A stretch of DNA of 64,000 nt from Terriglobus roseus DSM 18391 (GTDB taxonomy: Bacteria; Acidobacteriota; Terriglobia; Terriglobales; Acidobacteriaceae), in contig NC_018014.1 in the NCBI RefSeq assembly GCF_000265425.1, positions 2,418,001 through 2,482,000 on the forward strand, read 5' to 3'. Shown here one piece after another: positions 1 to 9,369 of this stretch. Within the stretch, counting starts at the first letter, position 1, and the number at the start of each line of letters is the position of its first letter. A program made the translations under genes and the position numbers. The notes under the pieces are model-generated. The model was given only the letters and a program-made list of their open reading frames with translations. It was not told where the DNA came from and made no database searches.

Positions 1-1
1 C

Positions 2-334
2 ACAATGATAGGGGCCTTGGCTTACACCGCTGAACAGAACTCGCCACGCACCGCAACACCTTCTAGGGCGGATAGCATCGATGCCGCTCTGGCAGTTCAA
101 GGTGCCAGATTTCGCTTCGATTCTGCGAGCGCAGATACGACATTATGGATTCTGCCGAGTCTGACTTATCCTGGCCGCGTGCGATTGACGATGAGCCAGG
201 ATGCATACTACAGGTTCCTGAAGGACTTCTACGTTCGCGCCAGTTTCTATGACAATTATGACACCCGGCCGGTGGCGGGAGCTCCTGCAAACAATCTTGG
301 AATATCTACGACTGTAGGATGGTCGTTTCGATAG
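2..334 (+). CDS. C-terminal part of a DUF481-like outer-membrane protein (5' truncated by window)
   Basis: The frame is open to the left edge of the window, so only the last ~110 residues are visible and the ATG at 5 is probably internal. The sequence alternates polar and hydrophobic residues as beta-strands do (KDFYVRASFYDNYDTRP, then NNLGISTTVGWSF) and ends in Phe-Arg. A final strand of the form GxxTTVGWSF is typical of DUF481/YdiY-like outer-membrane barrels in Acidobacteria. The family assignment is inferred from this short tail and cannot be confirmed without the missing N-terminus. Confidence 0.55.
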   Translation, partial: TMIGALAYTAEQNSPRTATPSRADSIDAALAVQGARFRFDSASADTTLWILPSLTYPGRVRLTMSQDAYYRFLKDFYVRASFYDNYDTRPVAGAPANNLGISTTVGWSFR

Positions 335-414
335 TGCTGCTCAACTAGCAATGGCCCCGTTCGTAGCGACAACCGAAGCGACGCTATCTTTCGCTTATAC
401 AGTTCGGAGACACC

Positions 415-1782
415 ATGTACCCACGAGCTTGTCAGATATTGGTCTTCATCAGCGGCGGCCTCTTTTCCGCTTTAGTTCATGCCCAGGTGGCAAGGGAGCC
501 TGCGGTGGGCGCAGTGACACTGTTCCAGAACGTGCGTGTGCTACAGAAGTCCGGGCAGCTCTCAGCACCCTCTTATGTGTTGGTCCGGGGCAACAGGATT
601 GAGCGCATCGCAACTTCTGCTGTGCCAACAGACCGCAGCGCGTCTACCAGAATCATCGAGGGAGGGGGGCGCACGCTGATGCCCGGTTTGATCGATGCGC
701 ACACTCATATTCTGCTGCAGTCGATTCCAATGTCCGTCGCGATGACTGCCGACATCGGCTATTTGAACCTGGTCGCCGGGCAAGCAGCGAGCGAAATGCT
801 ACTTCGTGGATTTACGACAATCCGCGACCTTGGTGGACCGTCCTTCGGTTTGAAGATGGCCATCGATCAGGGACTCATTCCAGGCCCCCGAATTGTCCCG
901 TCTGGCGCGTTTATCTCTCAGACGAGCGGACACGGCGACTTCCGTATGCCCTACGAAATCCCGCGCACAGTCGGTACACCGCTAAGCCATTCGGAACAGG
1001 AGGGAGTGGCCGCCATCGCTGACGGTTCCGATGAGGTGAGGCTGCGCGCCCGCGAGCAGTTGATGAAGGGGGCGACGCAAATAAAGCTCATGGCAGGCGG
1101 GGGCGTTGCCTCTCCTTACGATCCGCTCGACGTCGCGCAATACACAGAGTTTGAGTTTCGCGCGGCTGTAGAAGCAGCGGAAAACTGGGGCACCTACGTC
1201 ACTGTTCATGCCTACACGCCTAAAGCCATACGGACGGCGATCGCGGGAGGAGTGAAGTGCATCGAGCACGGTCAGCTTGCCGATGATGCGTCAGCGAAGC
1301 TGATGGCAGACAAGGGTATTTGGTGGAGTCTGCAACCATTCTTGGATGATGAAGACGCGAATCCGCAACCAGCGGGGTCGACAAATCGGCAAAAACAGCT
1401 GGAAATGTCGGCTGGGACAGACACAGCTTACAAGCTTGCGAAGAAGTACAAGGTCAAAACAGCATGGGGCACGGACACACTGTTCGATGCAAAGCTCGCA
1501 TCACGGCAGGGGGCTCAGTTGGCCAAGATGGTGCGCTGGTACACGCCGTCCGAGATTTTAACGATGGCCACTGCGGATAATGCAGAACTCCTGGCAATGG
1601 CTGGCGCCAGGAATCCATATCCCGGACGGCTGGGAGTGGTGGAAGAAGGTGCTCTGGCGGATCTTCTGCTTGTGGACGGCGACCCCATCGCTAACATTCA
1701 GTTGATCACCAATCCCGGGAAGAATCTCTTAGTCATCATGAAAGATGGAGTGATCTATAAGAACCAGATTTCGCTTCCATGA
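415..1782 (+). CDS. secreted metal-dependent amidohydrolase (Xaa-Pro dipeptidase / imidazolonepropionase-like)
   Basis: 455 residues. A cleavable signal peptide (about residues 1-24, ending before QVAREP) directs it to the periplasm. The amidohydrolase fold is complete: composite beta-domain, GLIDAHTH metal motif (~residue 95), a lysine in ATQIKLMAGGG that fits the carboxylated-Lys bridge, later histidines in VHAYTP and IEHGQL, and the last aspartate in AWGTD. Subfamily relatives hydrolyse dipeptides ending in proline or other cyclic amides; the substrate is not readable here. GGAG lies about 6 nt before the ATG. The downstream patatin gene has the same orientation with a ~95-nt gap. Confidence 0.88.
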   Translation: MYPRACQILVFISGGLFSALVHAQVAREPAVGAVTLFQNVRVLQKSGQLSAPSYVLVRGNRIERIATSAVPTDRSASTRIIEGGGRTLMPGLIDAHTHILLQSIPMSVAMTADIGYLNLVAGQAASEMLLRGFTTIRDLGGPSFGLKMAIDQGLIPGPRIVPSGAFISQTSGHGDFRMPYEIPRTVGTPLSHSEQEGVAAIADGSDEVRLRAREQLMKGATQIKLMAGGGVASPYDPLDVAQYTEFEFRAAVEAAENWGTYVTVHAYTPKAIRTAIAGGVKCIEHGQLADDASAKLMADKGIWWSLQPFLDDEDANPQPAGSTNRQKQLEMSAGTDTAYKLAKKYKVKTAWGTDTLFDAKLASRQGAQLAKMVRWYTPSEILTMATADNAELLAMAGARNPYPGRLGVVEEGALADLLLVDGDPIANIQLITNPGKNLLVIMKDGVIYKNQISLP

Positions 1783-1877
1783 ACGAAAGGCGGGGTCTGA
1801 GCTCAACATCCGTCACTATCCCATCCTGAGCTCAATGTACCTTCGCATGCATGCCAATTAGTGAGAGAAGGCTGTCG

Positions 1878-4112
1878 ATGAACCACTTACCTGCTATTTC
1901 GTATCGAGCGAATCGTCGTTCTTCATCAGGTGCAGCTGCAGTTATGCTTCTTCTATTGGTGGGCGCGATTACAACCTCTGCGCAATCCACTCCTGCACCA
2001 GCAAGACGGCCCACGATCGGCGTAGCACTCGAAGGTGGTGGGGCCCTTGGATTGGCTCATATTGGAGTGCTCCGCTGGTTTGAGAAGAATCACATCCCCG
2101 TCGACTATATCGTCGGTACTAGCATGGGCGGCTTGGTCGGTGGCCTATACGCGACCGGGCACAGTCCCAGCCAGATCGAAGGCCTTGTTAAAACGATGGA
2201 CTGGCCACTCATCATCGGCGGTGAGACGCCTTACGAAGATCTTTCTTTCCGCCGCAAGCAGGATCACCGCGCGATTCCGACAAGCCTCACGCTCGGGTTC
2301 AGACGGGGAGCGGCTCCGCCTTCGGCGCTAAACGCCGGCCAACAAATCTCCATGGAAATCGATCGAGCGACGTTGCCATATTCGACAGTTGAGTCCTTCG
2401 ACGACTTGCCGATCCCTTTCCGTTGCGTATCGACGGAGTTGATCTCTGGCCAGTTGCATGTCTTCGACCACGGCCCCATCGCTCTCGCAATGCGGTCCAC
2501 CATGTCACTACCAGGTGTGTTCGCACCCATCCGCGACGGAGACAGCTTGTATATCGATGGGGCGCTTGTGGACAACCTTCCCACTGATGTGGTTCGCGAG
2601 ATGGGACCTGACATCGTGATCGCGGTTCACCTGCAGGTTTCCGCGGCAACTGCTAACGATATTCGGTCTTTGTTTAGTGTTCTGGGACGGTCAATCACGG
2701 TAGGGGTAGCAAATACGGAATTGCGGGGAATGGAAGGGGCGGACTTGGTGATTAAGGTAGATGTCTCCCGATTCAACAGCCTGGAATATGAAAAAGGAGA
2801 TGAGCTGATCGAGCAAGGGTTTCAGGCCACGGAAGCAAAATCCATGATTCTCCGGCCCTATGCACTCAATCAAACTGACTGGGATGCATATCTTAAAAAT
2901 CGTGACGGCCGTAGGCAAGCACCGATCCCTGTCCCGCGTTTCATAGCAGTCCAGGGAGTGAATGGAGGAGCTCAAAAGACAATCGAGACATCTCTGCAAC
3001 AGATAATCGGCAAGCCGCTCGATACATCACACCTCGAGGCCGACCTGACGCGGCTGACTGGACAAGGCAGGTTCGACGGTGCCTCATATGGTCTGACACG
3101 CAAAAACGGCGAGGATGGATTGCTTGTAATCGCACACGAACAGGAATACGCGCCGCCGGTTTTGCAACTCGGCTTCGAAGTAAGTGGCGCCCAGCCTGAC
3201 AATGTGAACTTCACGCAGGCAGGAAGACTCACCTTCATGGAGATCGCCGGGGCTGGATCAGAATTGCGGAACGACTTCCAGTTCGGCAATACCTACGGTA
3301 TAGAGTCTGAGCTCTACAAACCATTTGCAGGGCGGTCACAATGGTTTTACGCGCCGCGCATCAGCGCAAACATCTCCCAGCAGCGAATCTACTCCAACGC
3401 GCTTCCTGTAGCTCAGTACAGTTTTGGCCGGGCAGCGGGAGCCCTTGATTTTGGCTATGCGGTTAGCCGTTTCACCGAAGTCCGCGCAGGGTATGAGACT
3501 GGTTACCTTGATGCCTCTCTCAGGCTTGGGACTCCAGAATTTTCGTCCGTGAAAGGAAGAACCGGCACATCAAAGCTCCGGTTCGAGACATTGCATCTCG
3601 ACCACCCAATCATTCCAAGACGCGGCTACGTGGGCCGGTTTAGTTTTGACTGGGTCGATACAAGCCCAGGTGCTAAAAGCGCGTATCCCAGTGTGCGGTC
3701 GTCTGTGAGCTATTTCAAGACTGTGTCGCGCGCCGCTTCCGTCTTCTTGACGGCGCAGGGTGGCACTACCCTTGGATACCGGAACACCGGTGTTCCGCAG
3801 TTCCTCATGGGAGGGGTTTCCGGCTGGGTAGCTTACGGGGCGAACGAACTGAGGGGCAACCAGTTCTACCTTTTGCGGGCCGGCTATATGCATTCGCTTT
3901 TCCGAATGCCACCCTTCCTTGGAGGGAACGTCTATGGTGTGACGCTCTTCGAAGCAGGGAAAATGTTTGCCTCGCCTCAGGTGAGCAGGCTGCCGACGGA
4001 TGGTGTGGCGGGCATGATCGCGGTCACAGCCGTGGGGCCAGTGTTCGTCGGCGGTGCCGTAGGCGACACAGGCCATGCGAAGTGGTTCTTCTCCCTCGGG
4101 CATGTTTTCTGA
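1878..4112 (+). CDS. patatin-like phospholipase fused to an Omp85/BamA-type beta-barrel
   Basis: 744 residues from the chosen start. An ATG lies at 1851 in frame, but GAGAGAAG sits 8 nt before the ATG at 1878 and a signal peptide follows, so 1878 is preferred. Domain order is signal peptide, patatin hydrolase (oxyanion loop EGGGALGLAHIG, nucleophile Ser ~82 in GTSMGG, catalytic Asp in DGALVDN), one POTRA-like segment (~355-430), then a beta-barrel ending in Phe (SLGHVF). This is the PlpD-like type Vd architecture, in which the barrel anchors or exports the lipase. The protein probably acts at the outer membrane on phospholipids. The motifs and the C-terminal Phe are visible; the lipid substrate is unknown. 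Confidence 0.9.
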   Translation: MNHLPAISYRANRRSSSGAAAVMLLLLVGAITTSAQSTPAPARRPTIGVALEGGGALGLAHIGVLRWFEKNHIPVDYIVGTSMGGLVGGLYATGHSPSQIEGLVKTMDWPLIIGGETPYEDLSFRRKQDHRAIPTSLTLGFRRGAAPPSALNAGQQISMEIDRATLPYSTVESFDDLPIPFRCVSTELISGQLHVFDHGPIALAMRSTMSLPGVFAPIRDGDSLYIDGALVDNLPTDVVREMGPDIVIAVHLQVSAATANDIRSLFSVLGRSITVGVANTELRGMEGADLVIKVDVSRFNSLEYEKGDELIEQGFQATEAKSMILRPYALNQTDWDAYLKNRDGRRQAPIPVPRFIAVQGVNGGAQKTIETSLQQIIGKPLDTSHLEADLTRLTGQGRFDGASYGLTRKNGEDGLLVIAHEQEYAPPVLQLGFEVSGAQPDNVNFTQAGRLTFMEIAGAGSELRNDFQFGNTYGIESELYKPFAGRSQWFYAPRISANISQQRIYSNALPVAQYSFGRAAGALDFGYAVSRFTEVRAGYETGYLDASLRLGTPEFSSVKGRTGTSKLRFETLHLDHPIIPRRGYVGRFSFDWVDTSPGAKSAYPSVRSSVSYFKTVSRAASVFLTAQGGTTLGYRNTGVPQFLMGGVSGWVAYGANELRGNQFYLLRAGYMHSLFRMPPFLGGNVYGVTLFEAGKMFASPQVSRLPTDGVAGMIAVTAVGPVFVGGAVGDTGHAKWFFSLGHVF

Positions 4113-4172
4113 ACTGCTGCCAGATCTGAATGTCAGAGACACATCACGCCCGGACTTGGCTGGAGGAAAACG

Positions 4173-4523
4173 GTGAGATCGCTGAGAACAAACTTTGGAA
4201 TCGGTCTAGCGCTTGTGCTTACCGTCTGCACTGCCAGCTTCGCTCAGGTGCAAAGAATAGACCGGCGGCAGGTTACGGGACTCGTGTCCATGGGGGGGCA
4301 GGCATTGCAAGGTGCGGTCGTGTATATCAAAGTATCCCCGACCCTAAGAGTCCGCACCTACATAACACAGGAAGACGGGTTGTATTCGTTTAGTAGTTTG
4401 CAGTCGCATACTGATTATTTGCTTTGGGCGTCATATCACGGTCGGCGTTCTAAGATGAAAAAGATAAGCCACTTTGATCGCGCACTCGACCGTAAGATCC
4501 TCTTAGTAATCCCTGAACACTAA
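4173..4523 (+). CDS. small secreted carboxypeptidase-regulatory-like domain protein
   Basis: 116 residues from a GTG start with GGAGG 6 nt upstream. A signal peptide (about 1-24, ASFAQ) precedes one small beta-sandwich of the carboxypeptidase-regulatory/transthyretin-like kind: VTGLVSMGGQALQGAVVYIK, then a D-G-x-Y-x-F turn and YLLWASYHG. It resembles the protein encoded at 35168 in length, order and turn motifs, so the two look like paralogues. The gap to the patatin gene is 60 nt, so co-transcription is possible. Function is unknown; such stand-alone domains are common in Acidobacteria. Confidence 0.72.
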   Translation: MRSLRTNFGIGLALVLTVCTASFAQVQRIDRRQVTGLVSMGGQALQGAVVYIKVSPTLRVRTYITQEDGLYSFSSLQSHTDYLLWASYHGRRSKMKKISHFDRALDRKILLVIPEH

Positions 4524-4568
4524 TGTCGCACCGTCTTCTGTTAGAGCCAAGATGCTGCCGTTCGTCTG

Positions 4569-4927
4569 GTGGCATATGATTTTTTCGGTTTCTTGTTAGC
4601 TCCCCTGTTTCTGCTCGGCTGCACTTCCAGCCCGCGCAGCCAGGATATCGTCCGCAGGTCAACCGCTGCCGTGACCAGGACTGTTGTCAACGATGCGAAA
4701 GTAGCGGCTCTTAGAATCCGCGACGATCTCAGACGCAATCCTGACAACGAGCCTGTGGACATCAACACTTTGTCCAGAATTCACCTTGAAGGCCTACCCG
4801 GTGTAACGGCGGCTATCGCCGAACGCGTGATTCGAGGCCGGCCCCTACAAACGCCCCTCTGATCCATCGCCACATCCTCTCTCAAGCGCATTATGATAAG
4901 GCCTCTCCGAGGCTCGTTGCTCATTAG
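4569..4927 (+). pseudogene. ComEA-like helix-hairpin-helix lipoprotein gene, frameshifted near 4855
   Basis: A GTG at 4569 starts a lipoprotein-like N-terminus (LFLLGC lipobox). A helix-hairpin-helix unit follows: VDINTLSRIHLEGLPGVTAAIAERVI-GRP, the ComEA-type non-specific DNA-binding motif. The frame ends at 4862, but the next frame continues with the expected HhH tail (LIHRHILSQAHYDKASPRLV) up to a TAG at 4925-4927. One inserted base around 4850-4860 would restore a normal protein of ~119 residues. It is either a recent pseudogene or a sequencing error. The motif is clear; the natural role is unknown, since ComEA relatives serve DNA uptake but many are uncharacterised. Confidence 0.7.
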
Positions 4928-5300
4928 CTGGCTGTCGTCACCGTTTAGAAACACGAGCGGTCGCTTGCCGGGTACGATGCGTGACGATAGCCGATCTCGA
5001 GCTTGGTCGACTCGGGCTGCGGGTGGATCGATTCGACCATGATGGGCTAAACGAGAGTCAGGCTATACCCCGGCAAATCGCTTACATTCAATTATCGTTC
5101 TCGAACCCGCCTGCACGTATTTATGGGCCCACGAATATCGAGCACATTCGCGGCCTTGCAGTGTTTAGAAGAAGAGTGCACTGACCTCAGTCGCCGTTAG
5201 CTTCTACTTTCAACTCTAGTACCAATCTCACCTTGGTGTTCCTATAACGCAGCCCCGGCTTATCTTCCGTAAGCAGTACGAGCATCATTCTTCCTGCTAG
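4928..5300. other. 373-base stretch without a recognisable gene
   Basis: A 67-codon open frame at 4981-5184 is present but has no recognisable domain, no ribosome binding site and no hydrophobic signal, so I do not call it. The stretch separates the frameshifted HhH gene from the 3' end of the convergent amidohydrolase-like gene. Confidence 0.5.
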
Positions 5301-6575
5301 TCACCGACTCGACAGCTGTCCCCGCAAAACAACAGCCGTGATGTCTGTCTGCAAATACCTAAGATCCTCCTGCGGATTGCGGTTCAGTATCAGCAGATTT
5401 GCGTAGTACCCCGGCTGAACCCGCCCCACGCTCTTCAGGCCGTAAGCGCGATCAAAGTTTACGGTTGCTGTTGCCAGCGCCTCGTCGTTGGTCAGCCCGA
5501 GGACTTCCTTCATCTTGTAAAGATCATTCAGTAGAGAAAGCCCTGGCAGGGTCCCGAATCGCGGATTCGCGCTTGCCGCCAGATACCTTGCACCGTTCCG
5601 TTTGTTAGCTCTCTCCAGCGCATAGAGCGACTCAGCCCACTGATTGTTTGCGTAGTTCGTGTAGACGGATTCGCTGACTCGCGTCATCGGTATGCCGCAG
5701 GTATTCCGCTCTTCGTAATACTTCGAGAATGCCGCGAACGTAGCGAAGTCGTGGAAAGAGTAGAGGCCAAGGGCTGGCGTGAGAAAGAAGTTCTTCACGA
5801 GGAACTTGGAATGCTCCTGCGTGGTCGAGCTTTCCCCATCGACCGCTCTATAGAAATTGAGTAACGAGGATGCGTTTGTCTGAAGATCCGGTAAGTCTCG
5901 GATGGAGTCCGGTGCCAGCGGGTCAAAGTACCATTCCGTGTGTAAAAGATTATGAACCCCCACCGCGTCACGATAGGCCGCTGAAGCCAACTCCGCGTTG
6001 ATGCGGATCTTGTTGTCTTCCCGAAGGCGCGGCAGCAGATACGCCATCTGGCTTGCGTTCATATCCTTATTTAGATCGACAAATTTAACACCGTCGCTGT
6101 TTTGGAGAGCGCTCGAAACCTGTTCGTCGAGCTGATCCAGCGTAAACGTGCCGCCAATGCCACGGCTCTTTATCAACGCCATGGGATAGATCACAGGTGA
6201 AGGATTCAAGCTGAGGTTAATTGCTCCACGATCCAACCCTGCCGTCGCAACGACCGAAGTGACTCCATAACGAATCGCCTCGTCAGCTTCGCACTGCGTG
6301 CTCATTTCACTCAGTGAGTCGGTCAGGCCCGCCATAATAAACTTGCCTCTGACATCCACAGTAGGCTCATCGTCGGGATACTGATCCTCCGTGTAAATCG
6401 CCGAGATGCGATCTCCCGTCACTTCGATGACGGAATGCGCAGCCAGCCCTTCGGCCGGGCGAATCAATGTCGCTCCAACTAGAAGATACGAGCCGGACCG
6501 AAACTCACGCGCACAAGACGAGAGCAGCGGTAGAAGCGACAGACCAAGGAGGCCGAGGTAGTTCATGATCCGCAT
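5301..6575 (-). CDS. amidohydrolase-fold lipoprotein lacking the metal-binding residues
   Basis: 424 residues from the ATG at 6575; an in-frame TTG at 6590 is an alternative. The N-terminus is a lipoprotein signal (LLPLLSSC). The amidohydrolase composite domain is visible at both ends: LLVGATLIRPAEG near the start and GYYANLLILNRNPQEDLR at the end. The hallmark GLIDxHxH is replaced by GLTDSLSEM, and the usual GTDAG metal loop before PGLSLLNDL is replaced by ASANP. The metal ligands are therefore missing at both sites and hydrolase activity is unlikely. It may be a binding or scaffold protein of the outer or inner membrane. The frame is intact, which argues for selection. Confidence 0.75.
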   Translation of the reverse strand: MRIMNYLGLLGLSLLPLLSSCAREFRSGSYLLVGATLIRPAEGLAAHSVIEVTGDRISAIYTEDQYPDDEPTVDVRGKFIMAGLTDSLSEMSTQCEADEAIRYGVTSVVATAGLDRGAINLSLNPSPVIYPMALIKSRGIGGTFTLDQLDEQVSSALQNSDGVKFVDLNKDMNASQMAYLLPRLREDNKIRINAELASAAYRDAVGVHNLLHTEWYFDPLAPDSIRDLPDLQTNASSLLNFYRAVDGESSTTQEHSKFLVKNFFLTPALGLYSFHDFATFAAFSKYYEERNTCGIPMTRVSESVYTNYANNQWAESLYALERANKRNGARYLAASANPRFGTLPGLSLLNDLYKMKEVLGLTNDEALATATVNFDRAYGLKSVGRVQPGYYANLLILNRNPQEDLRYLQTDITAVVLRGQLSSR

Positions 6576-6779
6576 AGCTATCCAAACCAAATCGTAGGTA
6601 CAACCAACTCTTTCATGATGAGTGGGGCGTAAGGGTCCAGGCAGCTACAACTTATGGGCGCTCTTTGCTCCAACAGACGCGCTATTGGAAATCGAGCTAT
6701 GGGAAATTAGGCTCACGAGAGCCCGCCCCACCGGCAGCGTCCCTAGAGACACCACTAAAGAACACCAAAGGATATTTTT

Positions 6780-8636
6780 ATGTGCATCGCTTGTACGTTG
6801 TCTGACACCCTGGGCAGACTTGCTTCCGATAACATGCAGCCTGATAAAGGCTCGATTGTCGGTCGGCGCCAGTTTCTGAGCGGTGCTCTCGCCCTGGCGA
6901 GCGTAGCGAGTTTGCCTGCTTCGGCCATGATGAGGGATGCTAAGGGTTCGTTCGTGAAAGCTATTCCTTCCCGAGACGGGAAGGCCACGGTGGTCTTTAC
7001 CAATGGGGCCGTCTACACCATGAATTCAAAGGCTCCCTGGGCGGAGGCTGTTGCGGTCAATGGTGACAAGATCGTCGCCGTCGGCACGAGCGCCGAAGTG
7101 AAATCCAGCATCGGTAAGCGCACAGAGGTCATCGATCTCAAGGGACAGATGCTTCTTCCTGGCTTTGTCGAGGGGCACACTCACCCGTTTCTCGGAGCCT
7201 TTTTTACCTCAGGTGTGGACCTGCAGTACCCCACGCTCGAAGAGGCACTCAAGGAGATCAAGAAGTATGTAGCCGCCAACCCGACTGGCCCGCTGCGCGG
7301 TTTTGGATGGCGCATGGATATGTTCCCGAAGGAAGGACCGACCCGCCAGATGCTGGACGAGATTGTCAGCGACCGTCCCATCATGCTTTTCGCGATCGAT
7401 GTCCATAGTATGTGGGTGAATAGCAAGGCGCTTGAAGTCGCAAAGATCACAGCGAAGACTCCCGATCCGATTCCAAACTTCAGCTATTTCGTTCGCGATA
7501 AGAATGGCGAGCCAACGGGGTTCGTGTTGGAGGTGCTTGCCGAGCTTATGGTGGCCAACGCAGTAGAGCCCGTCACGGTGCAAGCGATGTCTGCCTATCT
7601 TGGGAAGTGGCTACCGAATGCGGCGAAGGCTGGCATCACGACATTGTTCGACGCGTCTGTGCCGCCCGTCTCGGGCGATGAGGGCGACATCATCCAGATC
7701 TACGCTGACTATGAAGCGAAGGGTGCCTTACCGTTTCGCGTCTCGGCATCGCACGTAGTTAAGGGTGCCAGCGGTGTCGCAAAGGCGGTAGCGAAGACAC
7801 AAGGGCTCGCCAGACGATTTCAGAGTTCACTAGTGAACGCGCGCACGTTGAAGATCGTAGCGGACGGGACAGAGGAAGGCTGGACGGCGTACATGCTGAA
7901 GCCGTATACCGATAAGCCGAATGAAGTCGGCACACCACCATTCACCCAGCAAGAGATGGACACGATGGTCTCGTCGGCCGACCTTGCCGGTATCGATGTG
8001 CACATACACGCCTGCGGCGATGCAACGGTCCGCATGGCGCTGAATGCCATCGAGCATACGATCACGACAAATCCTCTGCGGGACCGTCGGAACACAATCG
8101 CTCACAATGTCCTGGTGGATGATGCGGATTTACCTCGCTTTGCAAAGCTAGGGGTAGTCTCCGAGTTCTCGCCTAACTGGCACTCCTACGATCCAGACAC
8201 GACACAAATCCTTCTGGAACGTATGGGACCAGAACGCCAGGGAAAGATCTACCGACCGAACTCGATCCTGAAGGCAGGAGGTCGTATCTCCATGGGCACT
8301 GATTGGCCAGCGGCGGGATATTTTTCGACCTACAAGCCACTCGACGCAATTCAGATTGGTGTGACTCGTAAGCTGCTGGACAAAACCGACGCGGACCCCT
8401 GCCTTCAACCTGAGAGCGAACGTCTTGAGCTTTCGGACGCCTTGCACGCGAACACGTTGGGAGCGGCCTACCAACTCCGCATGGAGAAGGAGATCGGTTC
8501 CATCCAAGTCGGAAAGTGCGCCGATCTGGTGGTTCTCGCAAAAAACCTCTTCAACGTGCCGAAGAGTGAGATCGCCGGCACGCCGGTGAGAATGGCCATG
8601 CTGAACGGCCGCTTTACTCATCGAGAAGCTTTCTAA
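6780..8636 (+). CDS. Tat-exported amidohydrolase (YtcJ-like, amidohydrolase family 3)
   Basis: 618 residues. The N-terminus carries a twin-arginine signal (VGRRQFLSGALALASVASLPASA) after a ~26-residue n-region, so the folded enzyme should be exported through Tat. Metal and active-site motifs are intact: GFVEGHTHPFLG, KIVADGTEEGW, HIHACGD and MGTDWPAAG. The family hydrolyses N-acyl or exocyclic amide bonds; the substrate cannot be read from sequence. AAAGGA lies ~8 nt before the ATG. An in-frame ATG at 6834 would give a shorter n-region. A hairpin at 8657-8678 follows the gene. Confidence 0.88.
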   Translation: MCIACTLSDTLGRLASDNMQPDKGSIVGRRQFLSGALALASVASLPASAMMRDAKGSFVKAIPSRDGKATVVFTNGAVYTMNSKAPWAEAVAVNGDKIVAVGTSAEVKSSIGKRTEVIDLKGQMLLPGFVEGHTHPFLGAFFTSGVDLQYPTLEEALKEIKKYVAANPTGPLRGFGWRMDMFPKEGPTRQMLDEIVSDRPIMLFAIDVHSMWVNSKALEVAKITAKTPDPIPNFSYFVRDKNGEPTGFVLEVLAELMVANAVEPVTVQAMSAYLGKWLPNAAKAGITTLFDASVPPVSGDEGDIIQIYADYEAKGALPFRVSASHVVKGASGVAKAVAKTQGLARRFQSSLVNARTLKIVADGTEEGWTAYMLKPYTDKPNEVGTPPFTQQEMDTMVSSADLAGIDVHIHACGDATVRMALNAIEHTITTNPLRDRRNTIAHNVLVDDADLPRFAKLGVVSEFSPNWHSYDPDTTQILLERMGPERQGKIYRPNSILKAGGRISMGTDWPAAGYFSTYKPLDAIQIGVTRKLLDKTDADPCLQPESERLELSDALHANTLGAAYQLRMEKEIGSIQVGKCADLVVLAKNLFNVPKSEIAGTPVRMAMLNGRFTHREAF

Positions 8637-8656
8637 AGGTTGAAGAAACGATTTAC

Positions 8657-8678
8657 GGCTCGCCTGCGAAGGCGAGCC
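8657..8678 (+). terminator. hairpin after the YtcJ-like gene
   Basis: A perfect 9-bp stem (GGCTCGCCT / AGGCGAGCC) with a GCGA loop starts 20 nt after the stop codon. No strong T tract follows (ATTCCCTGTT), so termination may be weak or it may act as an mRNA end stabiliser. Confidence 0.55.
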
Positions 8679-8889
8679 ATTCCCTGTTACTGGGGACTGA
8701 TGTTGAATGCAACCGACTTCGAACTCGTTCGTCTGGAGTAGAACCAGACAGTCGACTTATCTGGCCTGCAGACGTCGGCCCTGCCCCATCGATGCCGCCA
8801 CACTCGCGAAGGATCCTCAGGATCGAACGCGTCAATCAAAGTACTCATCTAGATTGAATCATCGTTCAACCCTCAACTCGCGGATTGAG

Positions 8890-9347
8890 CGATCCTAGAA
8901 CGCGTGCCGGTGAGGTGAAACATCATAGCGTTTTGTCTGACTCTCCAAGGCAAACTGCCAGATTCGGCAGCACGGCGGATGCCAGGAGCAATCAGAGAAA
9001 GACTGCCCATTGTTGAAATGGCCTTATTCTCTAGAGGTTGCGCCGAGTCAAGCCGCGCAATCCCGGCTCCGTCTTCGCAACAAATGCAGCCAGCCGGTCC
9101 CAACGCCGTCGCCCCACTCCTCGATCTTCCGGTTGAACACAGAGGCGATTTCCCAATGGAGCTCGATGAGTGTGGCATTGACTGCCCGCACTGCCCTCTC
9201 ACAGGGCGCGGCGATCAGTCTCGCGATCTGCGCGAAGCTCTCTCCTTCGCTTCTTCGCGCGATGGGACTCGTTTGTCCGATGGTCGAACTTGAGCTTGCC
9301 GGGTCATTATTTTCCGCCTCACGGACTCTTGTATCGACCATAGTCAA
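8890..9347 (-). pseudogene. remnant of a YhcG/DUF1016-type PDDEXK nuclease gene
   Basis: The frame from 9347 reads FAQIARLIAAPCERAVRAVN, then TLIELHWEIASVFNRKIEEWGDGV. This matches the DUF1016 N-terminal signature (IARLI...RAVRAVNxELIxLYWxIG..I..KI...WGDGV). After a frameshift another frame continues LAAFVAKTEPGLRGLTRRNL, a stop, RIRPF, which is the next conserved part of the same family. A frameshift, an in-frame stop and no C-terminal nuclease core show clear decay. The family is associated with mobile elements and defence-like loci. Its neighbour is a decayed recombinase on the same strand. Confidence 0.75.
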
Positions 9348-9369
9348 CCTGACTCAACAGCTGACTTGA

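Noticed and set aside
4981-5184. 67-codon open frame in the gap after the HhH gene
   Set aside because: No domain, no ribosome binding site and no signal segment; probably chance.
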